Source: a candidate division WOR-3 bacterium
GTDB taxonomy: Bacteria > Hydrothermota > Tepidihabitantia > Tepidihabitantales > Tepidihabitantaceae
Length of the DNA: 64,000 nucleotides
Direction: 5' to 3'
NCBI GenBank assembly: GCA_039801085.1
Contig: JBDRTY010000001.1
Coordinates: 151,555 to 215,554, forward strand
Below, piece after piece: positions 35,661 to 45,085 of this stretch. The translations under genes were made by a program, and so were the position numbers. Numbering within the stretch: position 1 is the first letter of the stretch; each line of letters starts with the position of its first letter. The notes below the pieces were generated by a model. That model made no database searches and was not told the origin of the DNA. It saw only the letters and a program-made list of their open reading frames with translations.

Positions 35661-36176
35661 CCACTTCAGCCAGCCCAGCCCCCAGGCAATAAAGGTCACC
35701 AGCCAGGTCTGCCACTCCGCCAGCGCCTCCCGGATGCTGAACCCCGGACTCTCCGGCTGGGGACAGGCAAGGGCAATAATTTCCGCCTCTGCCCGGCTGA
35801 TCAGCCCGTAAATCAGCAGATAGCCGAACAGCACCACCAGTGCGCTCCAGACCGGCGGATGGAAGCCGACCACCACTCCGGCAACCAGCGCAAAATTCCC
35901 CAGATAGAGCGGATGGCGGAAATAGCGGTAAGGACCGCTGACCACCAGCCGGCGGGCAGAAATCTCCGGCTTTCTGCTCTCCCTGCCAATATAGCCCGCG
36001 GTCCAGAACCGCAAAAGCAGACCGGGGAGGAGCAGCACCAGCCCGTTCAGCAGTGTTCCGGGTCCGGGTCTGCCGGTCAGGGCGACAAGGACAAAACCGA
36101 GCAGACCGGCAACCTGCCGGCAGCGGAAAAGAAACCGCCCGAGCCGGGCGGTAGGGGAAAGTTCGGAAGACGCCAA
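35640..36176 (-). CDS. Isoprenylcysteine carboxyl methyltransferase-like membrane protein
   Basis: 178 residues with about four to five membrane helices. The conserved SAM-site segment SGPYRYFRHPLYLGNF and the following E-A-E-I cluster (ISRAEAEIIALACP) are the ICMT/PEMT hallmark. In bacteria such enzymes methylate lipids or small molecules; the substrate is unknown. Third gene of a minus-strand trio. Confidence 0.88.
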   Translation of the reverse strand: MASSELSPTARLGRFLFRCRQVAGLLGFVLVALTGRPGPGTLLNGLVLLLPGLLLRFWTAGYIGRESRKPEISARRLVVSGPYRYFRHPLYLGNFALVAGVVVGFHPPVWSALVVLFGYLLIYGLISRAEAEIIALACPQPESPGFSIREALAEWQTWLVTFIAWGLGWLKWLFLLRR

Positions 36177-36189
36177 TACTGTTTGAAGG

Positions 36190-36789
36190 TTATCTTACCC
36201 GCTCAGCGACAAACTCTCCTTCGCCGTCAATCGGGTCAACCTCAATATTGAAGATCCCGGCGCCGATCAGCTTCACCTTCGGGTCGTCAGCCAGGTCCTG
36301 CTCCTCAGATCCGCGCGCACCGACCGCGCTCTGCCGGACGATAAAGGTGGCATCCTTCGGGCTGGTGAACTGCCACACCTCCAGCTCCTCCTCGGTCACG
36401 AGCTGAAACCGGAAGGTAAAGCCGGTGCTGGCATAACCCTGGACCCGGTTCAGAACCGGCTCCTCACCCTTGGCAAGCCGCAGCCCCCATTCACAGTCAA
36501 CCGAATCCCACCTTACGGTAATCCGCCACTCCTTCATTCCCTTCAGCGTCAGCGGTGCGCTCGAGTTCACCGGCACCCGCCGCGGCTCAACCCCGCTCGC
36601 CTCAACGAGCACCAAAATCCGGCTGTTCTTGGGCAGATCAAACCACAGCACCGTCTCCTCGGACCGGGTCTCAATCGTAAAGCTGTTATGCTCCCAGAGC
36701 CGGGTTACCCTGCCCTTCAGCTCCAGCCCGGAAGCGCCAACTGCCAGGATGACAAAGAGCAGTACACCTGCGACTTTAACCGACTTCAC
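36190..36789 (-). CDS. Exported protein of unknown function
   Basis: 199 residues. A signal peptide (about 1-22, ending GASG) is followed by a mixed, probably beta-rich body (LELKGRVTRLWEHNSFTIE and later FTFRFQLVTEEELEVWQF). No family recognised. GTG start with AAGGAGG about 6 nt upstream. It lies between a beta-flower gene and a membrane methyltransferase gene, suggesting an envelope role only by position. Confidence 0.7.
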   Translation of the reverse strand: MKSVKVAGVLLFVILAVGASGLELKGRVTRLWEHNSFTIETRSEETVLWFDLPKNSRILVLVEASGVEPRRVPVNSSAPLTLKGMKEWRITVRWDSVDCEWGLRLAKGEEPVLNRVQGYASTGFTFRFQLVTEEELEVWQFTSPKDATFIVRQSAVGARGSEEQDLADDPKVKLIGAGIFNIEVDPIDGEGEFVAERVR

Positions 36790-36808
36790 GCCGCCTCCTT
36801 TTTAATTA

Positions 36809-37168
36809 TCAGACCAGAAGATTTTCCAGCCGCATGATTGACCACACCGGTGCGGTCCGCGGCAGATCCAGATCTACGCAGTTTGCCGGGGTTTCAGGAG
36901 CGGGCAGATCCTTATAGGGCACCGGCGGCACCTCGGGATCGGGCAGAGTCAGCCCGTCAATTCTGGCGCCCGCCACATACCCGATCACCCTGCCTCCCCG
37001 GTCATAGAGCACATTCTGGACAAAGAACCCGCGATGGGTTCCCCGGAGATCATAGACCGTCCTGCCGACGAGAAACCCGCGCGGCTTGCCCATGAAGTCA
37101 TAGAAAACCACTTCCCGCAGCCGGTAGGTTGCCTTGCCGAACCTGTTATAAATCACCTTCTCCGTCAT
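36809..37168 (-). CDS. 4-fold beta-flower-like protein
   Basis: About 119 residues from ATG 37168 (GGAGGAAG just upstream). Four short units follow the pattern I/VYDxxGxxxGxFVxxxV: YNRFGKATYRL, FYDFMGKPRGFLV, VYDLRGTHRGFFV and LYDRGGRVIGYVA. A Pro-rich tail follows. The pattern matches the 4-fold beta-flower domain, whose function is unknown. First gene of the minus-strand trio, with its own promoter. Confidence 0.78.
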   Translation of the reverse strand: MTEKVIYNRFGKATYRLREVVFYDFMGKPRGFLVGRTVYDLRGTHRGFFVQNVLYDRGGRVIGYVAGARIDGLTLPDPEVPPVPYKDLPAPETPANCVDLDLPRTAPVWSIMRLENLLV

Positions 37169-37211
37169 TTCTTCCTCCGTAAACAAAGAGCGCAATTAAA
37201 CACAGATTAAA

Positions 37212-37239
37212 ATTATCAGTAAAACCGGTTAAAAGTCAA
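37212..37239 (-). promoter_or_regulatory. Promoter of the beta-flower operon
   Basis: TTGACT (37239-37234), 16-bp spacer, GATAAT (37217-37212). Confidence 0.6.
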
Positions 37240-37460
37240 GCCGGGACAAAACCCGGTCCTGAGATTGAGCACAGCCGCAATTTCTCCACCTGCCTGCTCC
37301 ACTGCGGTCAGGACAGTAAACCGCTGGAAACCACCGGCATCAGCGGAGTCAACTGTCCTCCCTGCAGGACCGGGGTAGCCCGGGGCTAGCCCTTAAGTAT
37401 TTGAAAACTTTTCAGTTAAGTTAAAAATACCCTAAAGCAGGAGTGTTGCGGGCGCGGGTG
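37240..37460. other. Intergenic region left of CRISPR leader 1
   Basis: No gene. Several short GC-rich inverted stretches (for example around 37360-37400, CCCGGGGTAGCCCGGGG) could fold, but no known RNA family is evident. Confidence 0.4.
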
Positions 37461-37461
37461 C

Positions 37462-37490
37462 TTGACAGCGCTCATTGTTCCGGATATAAT
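37462..37490 (+). promoter_or_regulatory. Promoter in CRISPR leader 1
   Basis: TTGACA (37462-37467), 17-bp spacer, consensus TATAAT (37485-37490), pointing into array 1. Transcription should begin near 37497, about 160 nt before the first repeat. Confidence 0.75.
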
Positions 37491-37540
37491 GGCGTCTGAT
37501 TGTGGTGCGATGGTTCCGGACCGGTTTCAGCCTGACCGCA

Positions 37541-37657
37541 TTGCTCTTTGACAATCCGGAGTTTTTTCTGGGTTGAGCACTCAATGCCAATTCCGGCGGG
37601 GGTCAACCCAAATCCACCTTTTAACATCCTGCTCTTCAGATAGTTACAGCCCTGAGG
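37541..37657 (+). promoter_or_regulatory. CRISPR leader 1 with motif shared with leader 2
   Basis: GCTCTTTGACAATCCGGAG (from 37543) is nearly identical to GCTCTTTGACAATCGGGAG in leader 2 (from 46500). Weaker matches follow (TTCTGGGTTGA, and CTCTTCAGATAGTTACAG-like ahead of the first repeat). Such conserved leader elements usually guide spacer acquisition. Confidence 0.6.
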
Positions 37658-38631
37658 GTCTGAATCCTGTCCCTGATTCAAAAGGGATTGCGACATCATA
37701 AGTATGATATGCCAAGCCCGTTTTATACCGTAAGTCGTCTGAATCCTGTCCCTGATTCAAAAGGGATTGCGACGGTCGGCGACAGAGATGTGATTCAGAA
37801 GGTCAGCGAGCTCGGCGTCTGAATCCTGTCCCTGATTCAAAAGGGATTGCGACTTCCGTAGGGATGTCGTTCAGGTAGTTTCTCTTATTGCTCTGTCTGA
37901 ATCCTGTCCCTGATTCAAAAGGGATTGCGACTGCTCAGCACTTTTAGCTTCTGTTTTAAGCCCGCCCTCTCCTAAGTCTGAATCCTGTCCCTGATTCAAA
38001 AGGGATTGCGACCACTTGTTGTGAAGGTATCAATCACCCTGCCGAACTTTTTCGGTCTGAATCCTGTCCCTGATTCAAAAGGGATTGCGACCAACCGGTT
38101 TAGGACACTGGCGGATTATCTGCCTTGCCGTCTGAATCCTGTCCCTGATTCAAAAGGGATTGCGACACAGAACCAGTCAACCCACTCATCAAGATGTTGC
38201 CGGAATATCCTCTGAATCCTGTCCCTGATTCAAAAGGGATTGCGACCAAGTATCGCATACCCACGGATAAAGGGAAGGTTCACTTTGTCTGAATCCTGTC
38301 CCTGATTCAAAAGGGATTGCGACCGGTCTTAACTTTCACCGGCCGCCACTTTTGCCCGTCCCAGTCTGAATCCTGTCCCTGATTCAAAAGGGATTGCGAC
38401 CCTGACCACAACCCCCAGTTTTCGCTTCCTAAGGGCACGCCGTCAGAATCCTGTCCCTGATTCAAAAGGGATTGCGACATTTTTTCTTCATCTCTTCGTA
38501 GAATTTAGACATGAATTTACTCGGTCTGAATCCTGTCCCTGATTCAAAAGGGATTGCGACTTAATGGCGTTAATAACTTCGTCAGCGGATAATGTGAAAG
38601 GTCAGAATCCTGTCCCTGATTCAAAAGGGAT
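37658..38631 (+). CRISPR. CRISPR array 1: 13 repeats, 12 spacers
   Basis: 37-nt repeat beginning GTCTGAATCCTGTCCC and ending CAAAAGGGATTGCGAC. Repeats start at 37658, 37737, 37817, 37895, 37976, 38055, 38130, 38210, 38287, 38364, 38442, 38524 and 38601; spacers are 38-45 nt. Repeat 8 begins with C, repeats 11 and 13 read GTCAGAATCC, and the last repeat stops matching after GGGAT (~38631). Leader with promoter is at the left, so the degenerate end is the old end, facing the cas genes. The repeat can form a short hairpin TCCCT...AGGGA followed by the 8-nt ATTGCGAC, a plausible Cas6 site and crRNA 5' tag. Confidence 0.98.
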
Positions 38632-38645
38632 GCTGTCAGCATTTA

Positions 38646-38674
38646 TTGACAATCGGCTTTGAAGCAGATATAAA
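38646..38674 (+). promoter_or_regulatory. Promoter of the cas operon, predicted leaderless
   Basis: TTGACA (38646-38651), 17-bp spacer, TATAAA (38669-38674), then 8 nt to the TTG start of cas6 at 38683. Confidence 0.6.
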
Positions 38675-38682
38675 TTGTCATC

Positions 38683-39597
38683 TTGCGCTATCTGCCTTTG
38701 AGCGTTCAGTTTACCGCTACCGAGCCGTTGGAGCTGCCGGAATTCAAAGGGGCGGTGGTGCGGGGCGGTTTCGGGCTTGCCCTGCGCCGGGTCTGCTGTC
38801 CCTTTCCGGACCGTAACTGCCGGGGCTGTCTGCTCCGCCCGCGCTGTGTCTGGAGTTATGTGTTCAATACCCCCAAGCCGGATAACTTCCCTCTTACCTT
38901 TAAGCCAGAGACTGTGCCCCAGCCGTTTGTTCTCGAACCCCCGGATGATGAACGCACCCGTCTGCCGCGCAACTCCCGGCTGCGGTTCGGGCTGGTGCTC
39001 ATCGGCAAAGCGATTGACTTTCTCGCCTATTTCATCTGTGCTCTGGAGCAGCTGGCAGAGCTGGGGCTGGGCAGAAACCGGGCGTCCCTCAGGTTCAACG
39101 GCGTCTATCAGAACGGCAGACAGATTTACAAGCCCGAGCGTCAGGTAATCACCGACAGGCTGGCGATTGAGGAGTTCAACTTTGTCCCGACTCAAACACC
39201 GGTTTCAAAAGTAAGGCTCGAGTTTCTTACTCCGACCCGCATAATCTATCAGGGCAGGCTCTGCCGGCGCCCGCAGTTTCATATTCTGGTCCGGGCGCTT
39301 TTGCGCCGGCTCTGGCTGCTGAGCACATTTCACGACCAGCCGGTTGAGTTTGACCACCGCTGGTTGCTCCGGGAAGCAGAAAAGGTCCGGCTCACCGAGG
39401 CGGTTTTTGCCGGTGCGGACTGGTATCACTTTTCCCGGCGCCAGGGCAGGTTGATCGAACGGGAAGGGGTGACCGGCTGGGCGGTTTATGAGGGTGAGCT
39501 GACACCCTTCATGCCCTTCCTTACCGCCGGTGAGATCATTCACATCGGCAAGGGGGCAACCTTTGGCATGGGAAAATACAGACTGGAGGTGCTATGA
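38683..39597 (+). CDS. cas6: CRISPR repeat endoribonuclease Cas6
   Basis: 304 residues, RAMP protein. The early Cys cluster (CCPF...CRGCLLRPRC, about 38-57) and the C-terminal glycine-rich loop GKGATFGMGKYRL are typical of the Cas6 group found with type III systems. It should cleave the repeat transcript after its hairpin to leave an 8-nt tag. The start is TTG 38683; no Met precedes the conserved region. It overlaps cas10 by 4 nt. Confidence 0.9.
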   Translation: MRYLPLSVQFTATEPLELPEFKGAVVRGGFGLALRRVCCPFPDRNCRGCLLRPRCVWSYVFNTPKPDNFPLTFKPETVPQPFVLEPPDDERTRLPRNSRLRFGLVLIGKAIDFLAYFICALEQLAELGLGRNRASLRFNGVYQNGRQIYKPERQVITDRLAIEEFNFVPTQTPVSKVRLEFLTPTRIIYQGRLCRRPQFHILVRALLRRLWLLSTFHDQPVEFDHRWLLREAEKVRLTEAVFAGADWYHFSRRQGRLIEREGVTGWAVYEGELTPFMPFLTAGEIIHIGKGATFGMGKYRLEVL

Positions 39598-41933
39598 ACG
39601 AGAGGGAGTTTCAGGCGGTCGTGCTTGGTGCCCTGCTGCACGACATCGGCAAGTTCTGGCATCGGACCGGAGAACTGCCGGGGACTGATCATCCGGAGCT
39701 GAGCAATAGGTTTATCACCAACTATCTTGACCCGGAGTGGGTGGATGCGGCGGATATCGCCGCCCGTCACCACCTGCGTGATGTCAAGACGGCACGCAAT
39801 CCGGCGCTGACCATGATCGTCACGCTTGCCGACTGGCTCTCCAGTGGGGAAAGGATCAGCCTTGAAGAGGGAGAGGAGGGCACACCGTCGGCACTGGCGC
39901 TGATTTCTGTCTTTTCCACGCTTTATCACTCCGAGGAGTACACCCGGTTTCCCCTTTCCGAACTGCCTGAGGATGGCAAAATTGAGCCTTCTGCCAGTTA
40001 CGAACCGGGGTGGGCTGATTATCAGCGGCTCTGGCACCGCTTCACTCAGGAGGCAGGTTCGCTGAAGGGGCTGGGGTTTGATGCGCTCGTCAACCGGCTG
40101 CTTGCCCTGCTGGAGAAGTATACGATGTTCATTCCCGCAGCGGCATACCGGAGTCTGGCAGACATCTCCCTTTTTCACCATCTCAAGTTAAGCGCAGCGA
40201 TCGCCGCCTGTATCTACCGCACCGGGCTTGAGCCAGGCGAGGTGGAGGGGCTCATTGAGGCGCTGAAGTCGGAGCAGGTATCAGGCACAGGAGAGGTTGC
40301 AGCGCTTGTCGGCGGTGATCTGTCGGGGATCCAGGAGTTCATCTACAACCTCCGGGCAGAAGGGGCGCTCAAGAGCCTGCGCGGGCGTTCGCTTTATCTC
40401 CAGCTTGTCTCCGAGGCGGTTGCCGGCAGGATTCTCGATCTCTTCCAGCTGCCCCGCACCAATCTTCTTTACTGCGGTGGTGGTCATTTCTATCTGCTCG
40501 TGCCGGTGGTTGACAATCTGGCAGAGAAGATTGCCGGCGTTGCCCGTGAGGTTGATCAGGTTCTGCTGGCAGTCCATCAGGGCAGGTTGAGTGTTACGGT
40601 GGCGGTCGAGCGGGTCCGGGCAGAGGAGTTCAGGCTTGAGCGGTTTGGCAGGGTCTGGGAAGAGCTGCATAGCCAGCTGGGGGAGATGAAGCGGCGCCGG
40701 TTCAGCCGGCTGCTGGCGGGGACCGACTGGCAGAGGGTGCTCGGTCCGACCGGGGTTGGCGGTGAAGCGCCTGGCTGTGCAATTTGCGGCGAAGAGCTGA
40801 CCCGCGGTGAGCAGGAGGTGTGTTCTCTCTGCGACAGCTTCATCCAGCTGGGCAGACAGCTGCATCAGGCAAAGTATCTGATTGAGAAGCCGGTGGCGGC
40901 ACATCCCCTTGACCGCCGGGACTGGAATGCGGTGCTGGCCGCACTGGGCAGAAGTTACTCGTTTGTTACTGATATCCGCTCGGGCACGGAGGGGCAGGTT
41001 TATATCCTCAACAGCACAGAACTGCCGGCAGGAGACGGCGGTCTCCGGTTTATCGCCACCCATGTGCCGCAGGCAGAGGGCAAAACAGCAGAGCTGAAGG
41101 ATATCGCCGGTAAGGCTGACGGGGTAAAACGCTGGGGTGTGCTGCGGATGGATGTTGACCGGCTGGGCGAGACCTTCCGCAAGGGTCTGGGCGAGACCGC
41201 CTCCGTTTCCCGGCTGGCGATGCTCAGCTATCTGCTGGGTTACTTCTTCACCGCCCGGGTGCAGGCGCTGGCGCAGGAGGATAAATTCCTGGACAGTATC
41301 TACCTTGCCTATTCGGGTGGTGATGACCTGTTTGTCATCGGTGCCTGGTCGCAACTGCCGCAGTTTGCCCGGAGAATTTATGAGGAGTTTCAGCGTTTCA
41401 CCTCCGGCAGGCTCACCCTGTCTGCCGGTATCTTTGTTGCGCCGGCGGAGAAGTTTCCGGTCTACGAGGCGGCGCAGCGGGCTGGCGATGCCGAGGATCA
41501 GGCGAAGATGATGGGACGGAATGCGCTCGTATTTCTGGATGCGTTCGTCAGCTGGGACGATTATCCGGATGTCCGGGATATCACCTGTCAGCTCGTCGAA
41601 CTGCTGGGAGACGGATACCCGGTTCCCCGCGCCCTGCTCTCAATTCTCAACTCCAGCTGGGCACTCATGGAGCAGGCAGACAGAAACGAAATTCCGGTCT
41701 TTCCGGTCTGGCGCCTGCTTTATGCCCTGACGAGATTGAAAGCCAGAATGAAGAACATGCCCGAGGCGGTGCTGAAGCTGGATGAGCTGGAGAAGCGGGT
41801 TGTGCAGGACATTAACCTTCACCCTCATCTTCCGCTCATCACCCGCTGGGCAGAACTGAGGACAAGAGAAAAACTAAAAAGGGAGGATAAGGATGCAACA
41901 ATCACAAAGAACCAGCAGCCAGTCCAATCCTGA
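39594..41933 (+). CDS. cas10: Cas10/Csm1, type III-A effector large subunit
   Basis: 779 residues. HD nuclease domain at the N-terminus (HDIGKFWHR, H16-D17, with downstream HH at RHHL), the Csm1 hallmark GGDLSGIQEFIYN and KSLRGRSLYLQLV, a zinc ribbon (CAICGEE...CSLC), and the palm polymerase motif GGDD (575-578). An intact HD predicts target-activated single-stranded DNase, and intact GGDD predicts cyclic oligoadenylate synthesis, matching the CARF-HEPN gene downstream. Confidence 0.96.
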   Translation: MNEREFQAVVLGALLHDIGKFWHRTGELPGTDHPELSNRFITNYLDPEWVDAADIAARHHLRDVKTARNPALTMIVTLADWLSSGERISLEEGEEGTPSALALISVFSTLYHSEEYTRFPLSELPEDGKIEPSASYEPGWADYQRLWHRFTQEAGSLKGLGFDALVNRLLALLEKYTMFIPAAAYRSLADISLFHHLKLSAAIAACIYRTGLEPGEVEGLIEALKSEQVSGTGEVAALVGGDLSGIQEFIYNLRAEGALKSLRGRSLYLQLVSEAVAGRILDLFQLPRTNLLYCGGGHFYLLVPVVDNLAEKIAGVAREVDQVLLAVHQGRLSVTVAVERVRAEEFRLERFGRVWEELHSQLGEMKRRRFSRLLAGTDWQRVLGPTGVGGEAPGCAICGEELTRGEQEVCSLCDSFIQLGRQLHQAKYLIEKPVAAHPLDRRDWNAVLAALGRSYSFVTDIRSGTEGQVYILNSTELPAGDGGLRFIATHVPQAEGKTAELKDIAGKADGVKRWGVLRMDVDRLGETFRKGLGETASVSRLAMLSYLLGYFFTARVQALAQEDKFLDSIYLAYSGGDDLFVIGAWSQLPQFARRIYEEFQRFTSGRLTLSAGIFVAPAEKFPVYEAAQRAGDAEDQAKMMGRNALVFLDAFVSWDDYPDVRDITCQLVELLGDGYPVPRALLSILNSSWALMEQADRNEIPVFPVWRLLYALTRLKARMKNMPEAVLKLDELEKRVVQDINLHPHLPLITRWAELRTREKLKREDKDATITKNQQPVQS

Positions 41934-42363
41934 GGCAAAGTACTTCCGGGAATACAAGCCGACAGAGAAAGCCAGAGAGCATATAGAGGAGATCGTCCGC
42001 AAGGGAAATGTCAGACTCCTCAATACCTTCGCCCAGGAGCTGGGACAGATTTTCATAAACAAGATGGGCAAGGAGAAGGAGCTGACAACCTCGCAGGTCC
42101 GTTCCATCCTTGATGACATCCAGAGCATTGATACCAGCAGTGAAGACAGCGTCCGGCGTGAGCTGGAACTGCTCAGGCCGAAACTGGCCTATGCGGCGGG
42201 CAGACACAAAGGCAGGGTCAAGCAATTTCAGGGGGTTATTGATTATGCGATTGAGCTGGTGACCGATCCGAATACAAAAGCGCCAGCTTCAATGTTTGAA
42301 AATCTCAAGGCATTCATTGAGGCGGTGGTTGCCTATCACCGCTATTATGGTGGAAGGGAGTAA
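41893..42363 (+). CDS. csm2: Csm2, type III-A small subunit
   Basis: 156 residues, mostly helical. The conserved C-terminal block KLAYAAGRHKGRVKQFQGVIDYAI identifies Csm2 (here shortened: KLAYAAGR, KQFQGVIDYA). It lines the crRNA-target duplex. The ATG has GGGAGGATAAGG upstream and overlaps cas10 by 41 nt. Confidence 0.93.
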   Translation: MQQSQRTSSQSNPEAKYFREYKPTEKAREHIEEIVRKGNVRLLNTFAQELGQIFINKMGKEKELTTSQVRSILDDIQSIDTSSEDSVRRELELLRPKLAYAAGRHKGRVKQFQGVIDYAIELVTDPNTKAPASMFENLKAFIEAVVAYHRYYGGRE

Positions 42364-42366
42364 AAA

Positions 42367-43158
42367 ATGGCAGAGATTAGACTGCATGGCAAGGTAATTA
42401 TCAGTGCCGAGATTGTCGCCTTGACCGGAATCAGAGTTGGTGGCAGTCAGACCGGATTAAAAATCGGGGGACCGGATTCTCCGGTGATCAGCGATGCCTA
42501 CGGCGTTCCATACATTCCCGGTTCGGCTCTGCGCGGTAAGATGCTGACACTGACTGAGCGTAAGCTGGCGAAGCCTCCCTCCCAGCATGGCGGACGGCAC
42601 ATGTGTTCATCGGGTTCCCTTTGTGAGGTGTGTAAGATCTGGGGCGTTCTTGGTGTCTCCGGCTCGGCTAACGGCGAAACTGTAACCCTCGGACGTTTGC
42701 TGGTGCGGGATGTTCCGCTGGATCAGTCAACCATAACGCCAGAGATGCAGAAGAATATGGATCTGAAGTATACCGAGGTGAAATTTGAGACCGCAATTGA
42801 CCGCCGGACCGGAACTGCGCTTCATGGCAGCCTCCGTCAGATTGAGCGGGTGCCGGCAGGGGCGATCTTCCGGCCGGCAGAGTTCATCTTCAACATCTAT
42901 GAGGATGGAGATAAAGACCTGCTCAAGCATCTGTTTGAGGCGATGGCGCTGCTTGAGGATGACTATCTCGGCGGGATGGGCTCGCGCGGCTACGGCAAGG
43001 TGAAGTTTGAAAATATCAGAGTCTGGTGGAACAAGAAAGAGGATTACGAAAAGGGCAATCTTGGCCTTACTGCTGAAAGAGCGGTAAACAAAACCTGGAC
43101 AACTCCGCGGGAGCTGATTAATAACTTTGCAGAGTTGAAAAAGGGGCTCACCGGATGA
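42367..43158 (+). CDS. csm3: Csm3, type III-A backbone and target RNase
   Basis: 263 residues, Cas7-type RAMP. The N-terminal GIRVGGSQTGLKIGGPDSPV holds Asp37 in the position of the catalytic Asp33 of Streptococcus Csm3, so target RNA cleavage should be active. IPGSALRGKM and GGMGSRGYGKVKF are further family marks. A Cys/His group (HMCSSGSLCEVCK, about 78-92) may bind zinc. Overlaps csm4 by 4 nt. Confidence 0.96.
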   Translation: MAEIRLHGKVIISAEIVALTGIRVGGSQTGLKIGGPDSPVISDAYGVPYIPGSALRGKMLTLTERKLAKPPSQHGGRHMCSSGSLCEVCKIWGVLGVSGSANGETVTLGRLLVRDVPLDQSTITPEMQKNMDLKYTEVKFETAIDRRTGTALHGSLRQIERVPAGAIFRPAEFIFNIYEDGDKDLLKHLFEAMALLEDDYLGGMGSRGYGKVKFENIRVWWNKKEDYEKGNLGLTAERAVNKTWTTPRELINNFAELKKGLTG

Positions 43159-44105
43159 TGACTACCTTGAACGCCTGCATACTGAAACCGAAGGGTCCAC
43201 TGCACCTTGGCCAGCGGGAAGGGATGCGGGAGGGCACGGAGACGCTCGTTCATTCCGACACCCTCTTTTCCGCCCTCTGCCACAGTTTTCTGCTTCTTTA
43301 CGGCAGAGCGGAGCTGGAGCGGTTTCTTGCCGCCTTCGGCTCCACGCCCCCGCTCCTCATCAGTTCCGCTTATTGCCATTGCCAGGACCGGTTCTACTTT
43401 CCGGTGCCCCATAATCAGATTCCGGTGGGCAAGGAGCAGAAGAAAATCCGCTTCGTTATGCAGTCGGAGTTTGAAAAACTGCTGGCAGGCAAGGCGCTCG
43501 ATGAGGAAACAGTGCAGGCAAAGCTCCCCGAAGGCGTAATCACAACCGACGATGTTCCCAGAGTTACTGTCTCCCGGCTTACCGGCACGGCAGCCGAGGA
43601 GGGCGGGTTCTATCATCTCGGCCAGGTCTGGCTCCATAATGCCGCTTTCTTTTTCCTCTACGAGGTCAAACCGGAGTGGAAGGAAAAGTTTGAGGCAACA
43701 GTCCGGCTGATGTGCGATGAGGGGGTCGGCGGCTATCGCACGGTCGGCAAGGGGCAGTTTTATCCGCCCGAGTTTCGCCAGATTGAGCTCAACCTGCCTT
43801 CCAGTGCCGACGCCGAACTCCTGCTGTCACTCTACTACCCTGCCGAGGGCGAGACCGCCCGGCTGGCTGAAGGCTGGTATCAGCTGATTTTCCGCCGGGG
43901 CTATGTCTACTCACCAGACAATCGCTCCTGGCGGCGCAAGGCGGTCGGTATGTTTGCCGAGGGGTCGGTGTTTCCCGGTGGTAATCACCGCGGGATGCTG
44001 GTTGATGTTACCCCGGACAGGGTGCTGCTTCCGCATCCGGTCTATCGTTACGGAGTTGCTTTTACCCTGCCCTGCCGCTTCAGGCCGGAAAGGAGGGGTG
44101 AATGA
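43155..44105 (+). CDS. csm4: Csm4, type III-A Cas5-like subunit
   Basis: 316 residues. Opens with LKPKGPLHLGQREGM-type RAMP strand (ILKPKGPLHLGQREG) and HSDTLFSALCHSF, and has the glycine-rich GVGGYRTVGKGQF. In the complex it holds the crRNA 5' tag beside Cas10. Overlaps both neighbours by 4 nt. Confidence 0.94.
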   Translation: MMTTLNACILKPKGPLHLGQREGMREGTETLVHSDTLFSALCHSFLLLYGRAELERFLAAFGSTPPLLISSAYCHCQDRFYFPVPHNQIPVGKEQKKIRFVMQSEFEKLLAGKALDEETVQAKLPEGVITTDDVPRVTVSRLTGTAAEEGGFYHLGQVWLHNAAFFFLYEVKPEWKEKFEATVRLMCDEGVGGYRTVGKGQFYPPEFRQIELNLPSSADAELLLSLYYPAEGETARLAEGWYQLIFRRGYVYSPDNRSWRRKAVGMFAEGSVFPGGNHRGMLVDVTPDRVLLPHPVYRYGVAFTLPCRFRPERRGE

Positions 44106-45085
44106 GTTCAAATTCCTTTACTGTCCGGTTGAAGATCCTGACTCCGGTTCATATCGGCTCCGGCGAGACCGTCAGCATACTGGACTACTTCCTTGAGGCT
44201 GGACAGCTCTGCCGGGTGGATATTGCCGGCCTTTTCAGCGACCCGGATTTCGTTTCCATCAAAGACAAGTTTCTGCAGTCTGCTGCCAGCGGTCAGGCGA
44301 TTGACAAGCTTCTGCCGAAAGAGCTGCTCCGGAAGCACATTCTGTACCGGATTCCGGTTTCACCCAGTGCCCGGAATACCAATCAGATTGAAGTCCGGCT
44401 TTTTATCCAGTCTGCCGGCAGAGTCTACATTCCAGGTTCCTCCCTCAAGGGTGCGATCCTCGCCGCCCTGTGCTATGATGTTCTCAAACAGTCAGATTAT
44501 CATACGTTAAGCTCTATACTTGAAGGTTGGGAAAAAGAGAACCGGAGGGGCAAAAAGACAAGGGAGTACGAGGACCCGCTCAATATCGTACTGCCGGCGT
44601 TAATCGATGCGGGAGATCTCCAGCTCAAGAAATTCACCCGCTGGCTGGATGTTACCGATTCCGATTTTAAGAACCCCTCGGACGCTCTGGAGCTTTCCCT
44701 TGCCCGGGTGATTGGTGCCCGGCGTGGTGTGATCCTGGTTCTGTATGAAACCCTCAGACCCGGCATCACCTTCAACCTGACGCTCAGGATCCCGCCTCAG
44801 TCAAAGCTTACTCCCGAGACACTGCTGGAAAGGGTCAACGAGTTCTACCGCAAGGTGCTGGAAAAGGACCGTCAGCCAACGGATGTGCAGGTGAACTCCA
44901 GCCGGGTCCTGATCCGGCTCGGTCAGGGTTCCGGAATGTTTGCCACCGCTCTGCTCATTCTTGCCCAGGAGCTGAATTTAACTCATATTTACCGTCTGCC
45001 CAAGGTTGATACCCGGATCGGACCGCGGACCCGCAAGCGGATCGGGTCAATACCTATGGGCTGGGCGGAGCTGGAGGTGGTATGA
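44102..45085 (+). CDS. csm5: Csm5, type III-A capping subunit
   Basis: 327 residues, RAMP. Family marks are LTPVHIGSGETVSILDYF at the start and YIPGSSLKGAILAALCYD near 112-130. It caps the 3' end of the complex and helps crRNA maturation. The stop overlaps the start of the CARF gene by 4 nt. Confidence 0.94.
   Translation: MSSNSFTVRLKILTPVHIGSGETVSILDYFLEAGQLCRVDIAGLFSDPDFVSIKDKFLQSAASGQAIDKLLPKELLRKHILYRIPVSPSARNTNQIEVRLFIQSAGRVYIPGSSLKGAILAALCYDVLKQSDYHTLSSILEGWEKENRRGKKTREYEDPLNIVLPALIDAGDLQLKKFTRWLDVTDSDFKNPSDALELSLARVIGARRGVILVLYETLRPGITFNLTLRIPPQSKLTPETLLERVNEFYRKVLEKDRQPTDVQVNSSRVLIRLGQGSGMFATALLILAQELNLTHIYRLPKVDTRIGPRTRKRIGSIPMGWAELEVV

Noticed and set aside
37548..37575. TTGACA in the leader motif as a promoter
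   Set aside because: No -10-like box at 15-18 bp; a full promoter already lies at 37462-37490.
40281..41354. 357-codon minus-strand open frame
   Set aside because: Antisense to cas10; an effect of GC-rich codon use.
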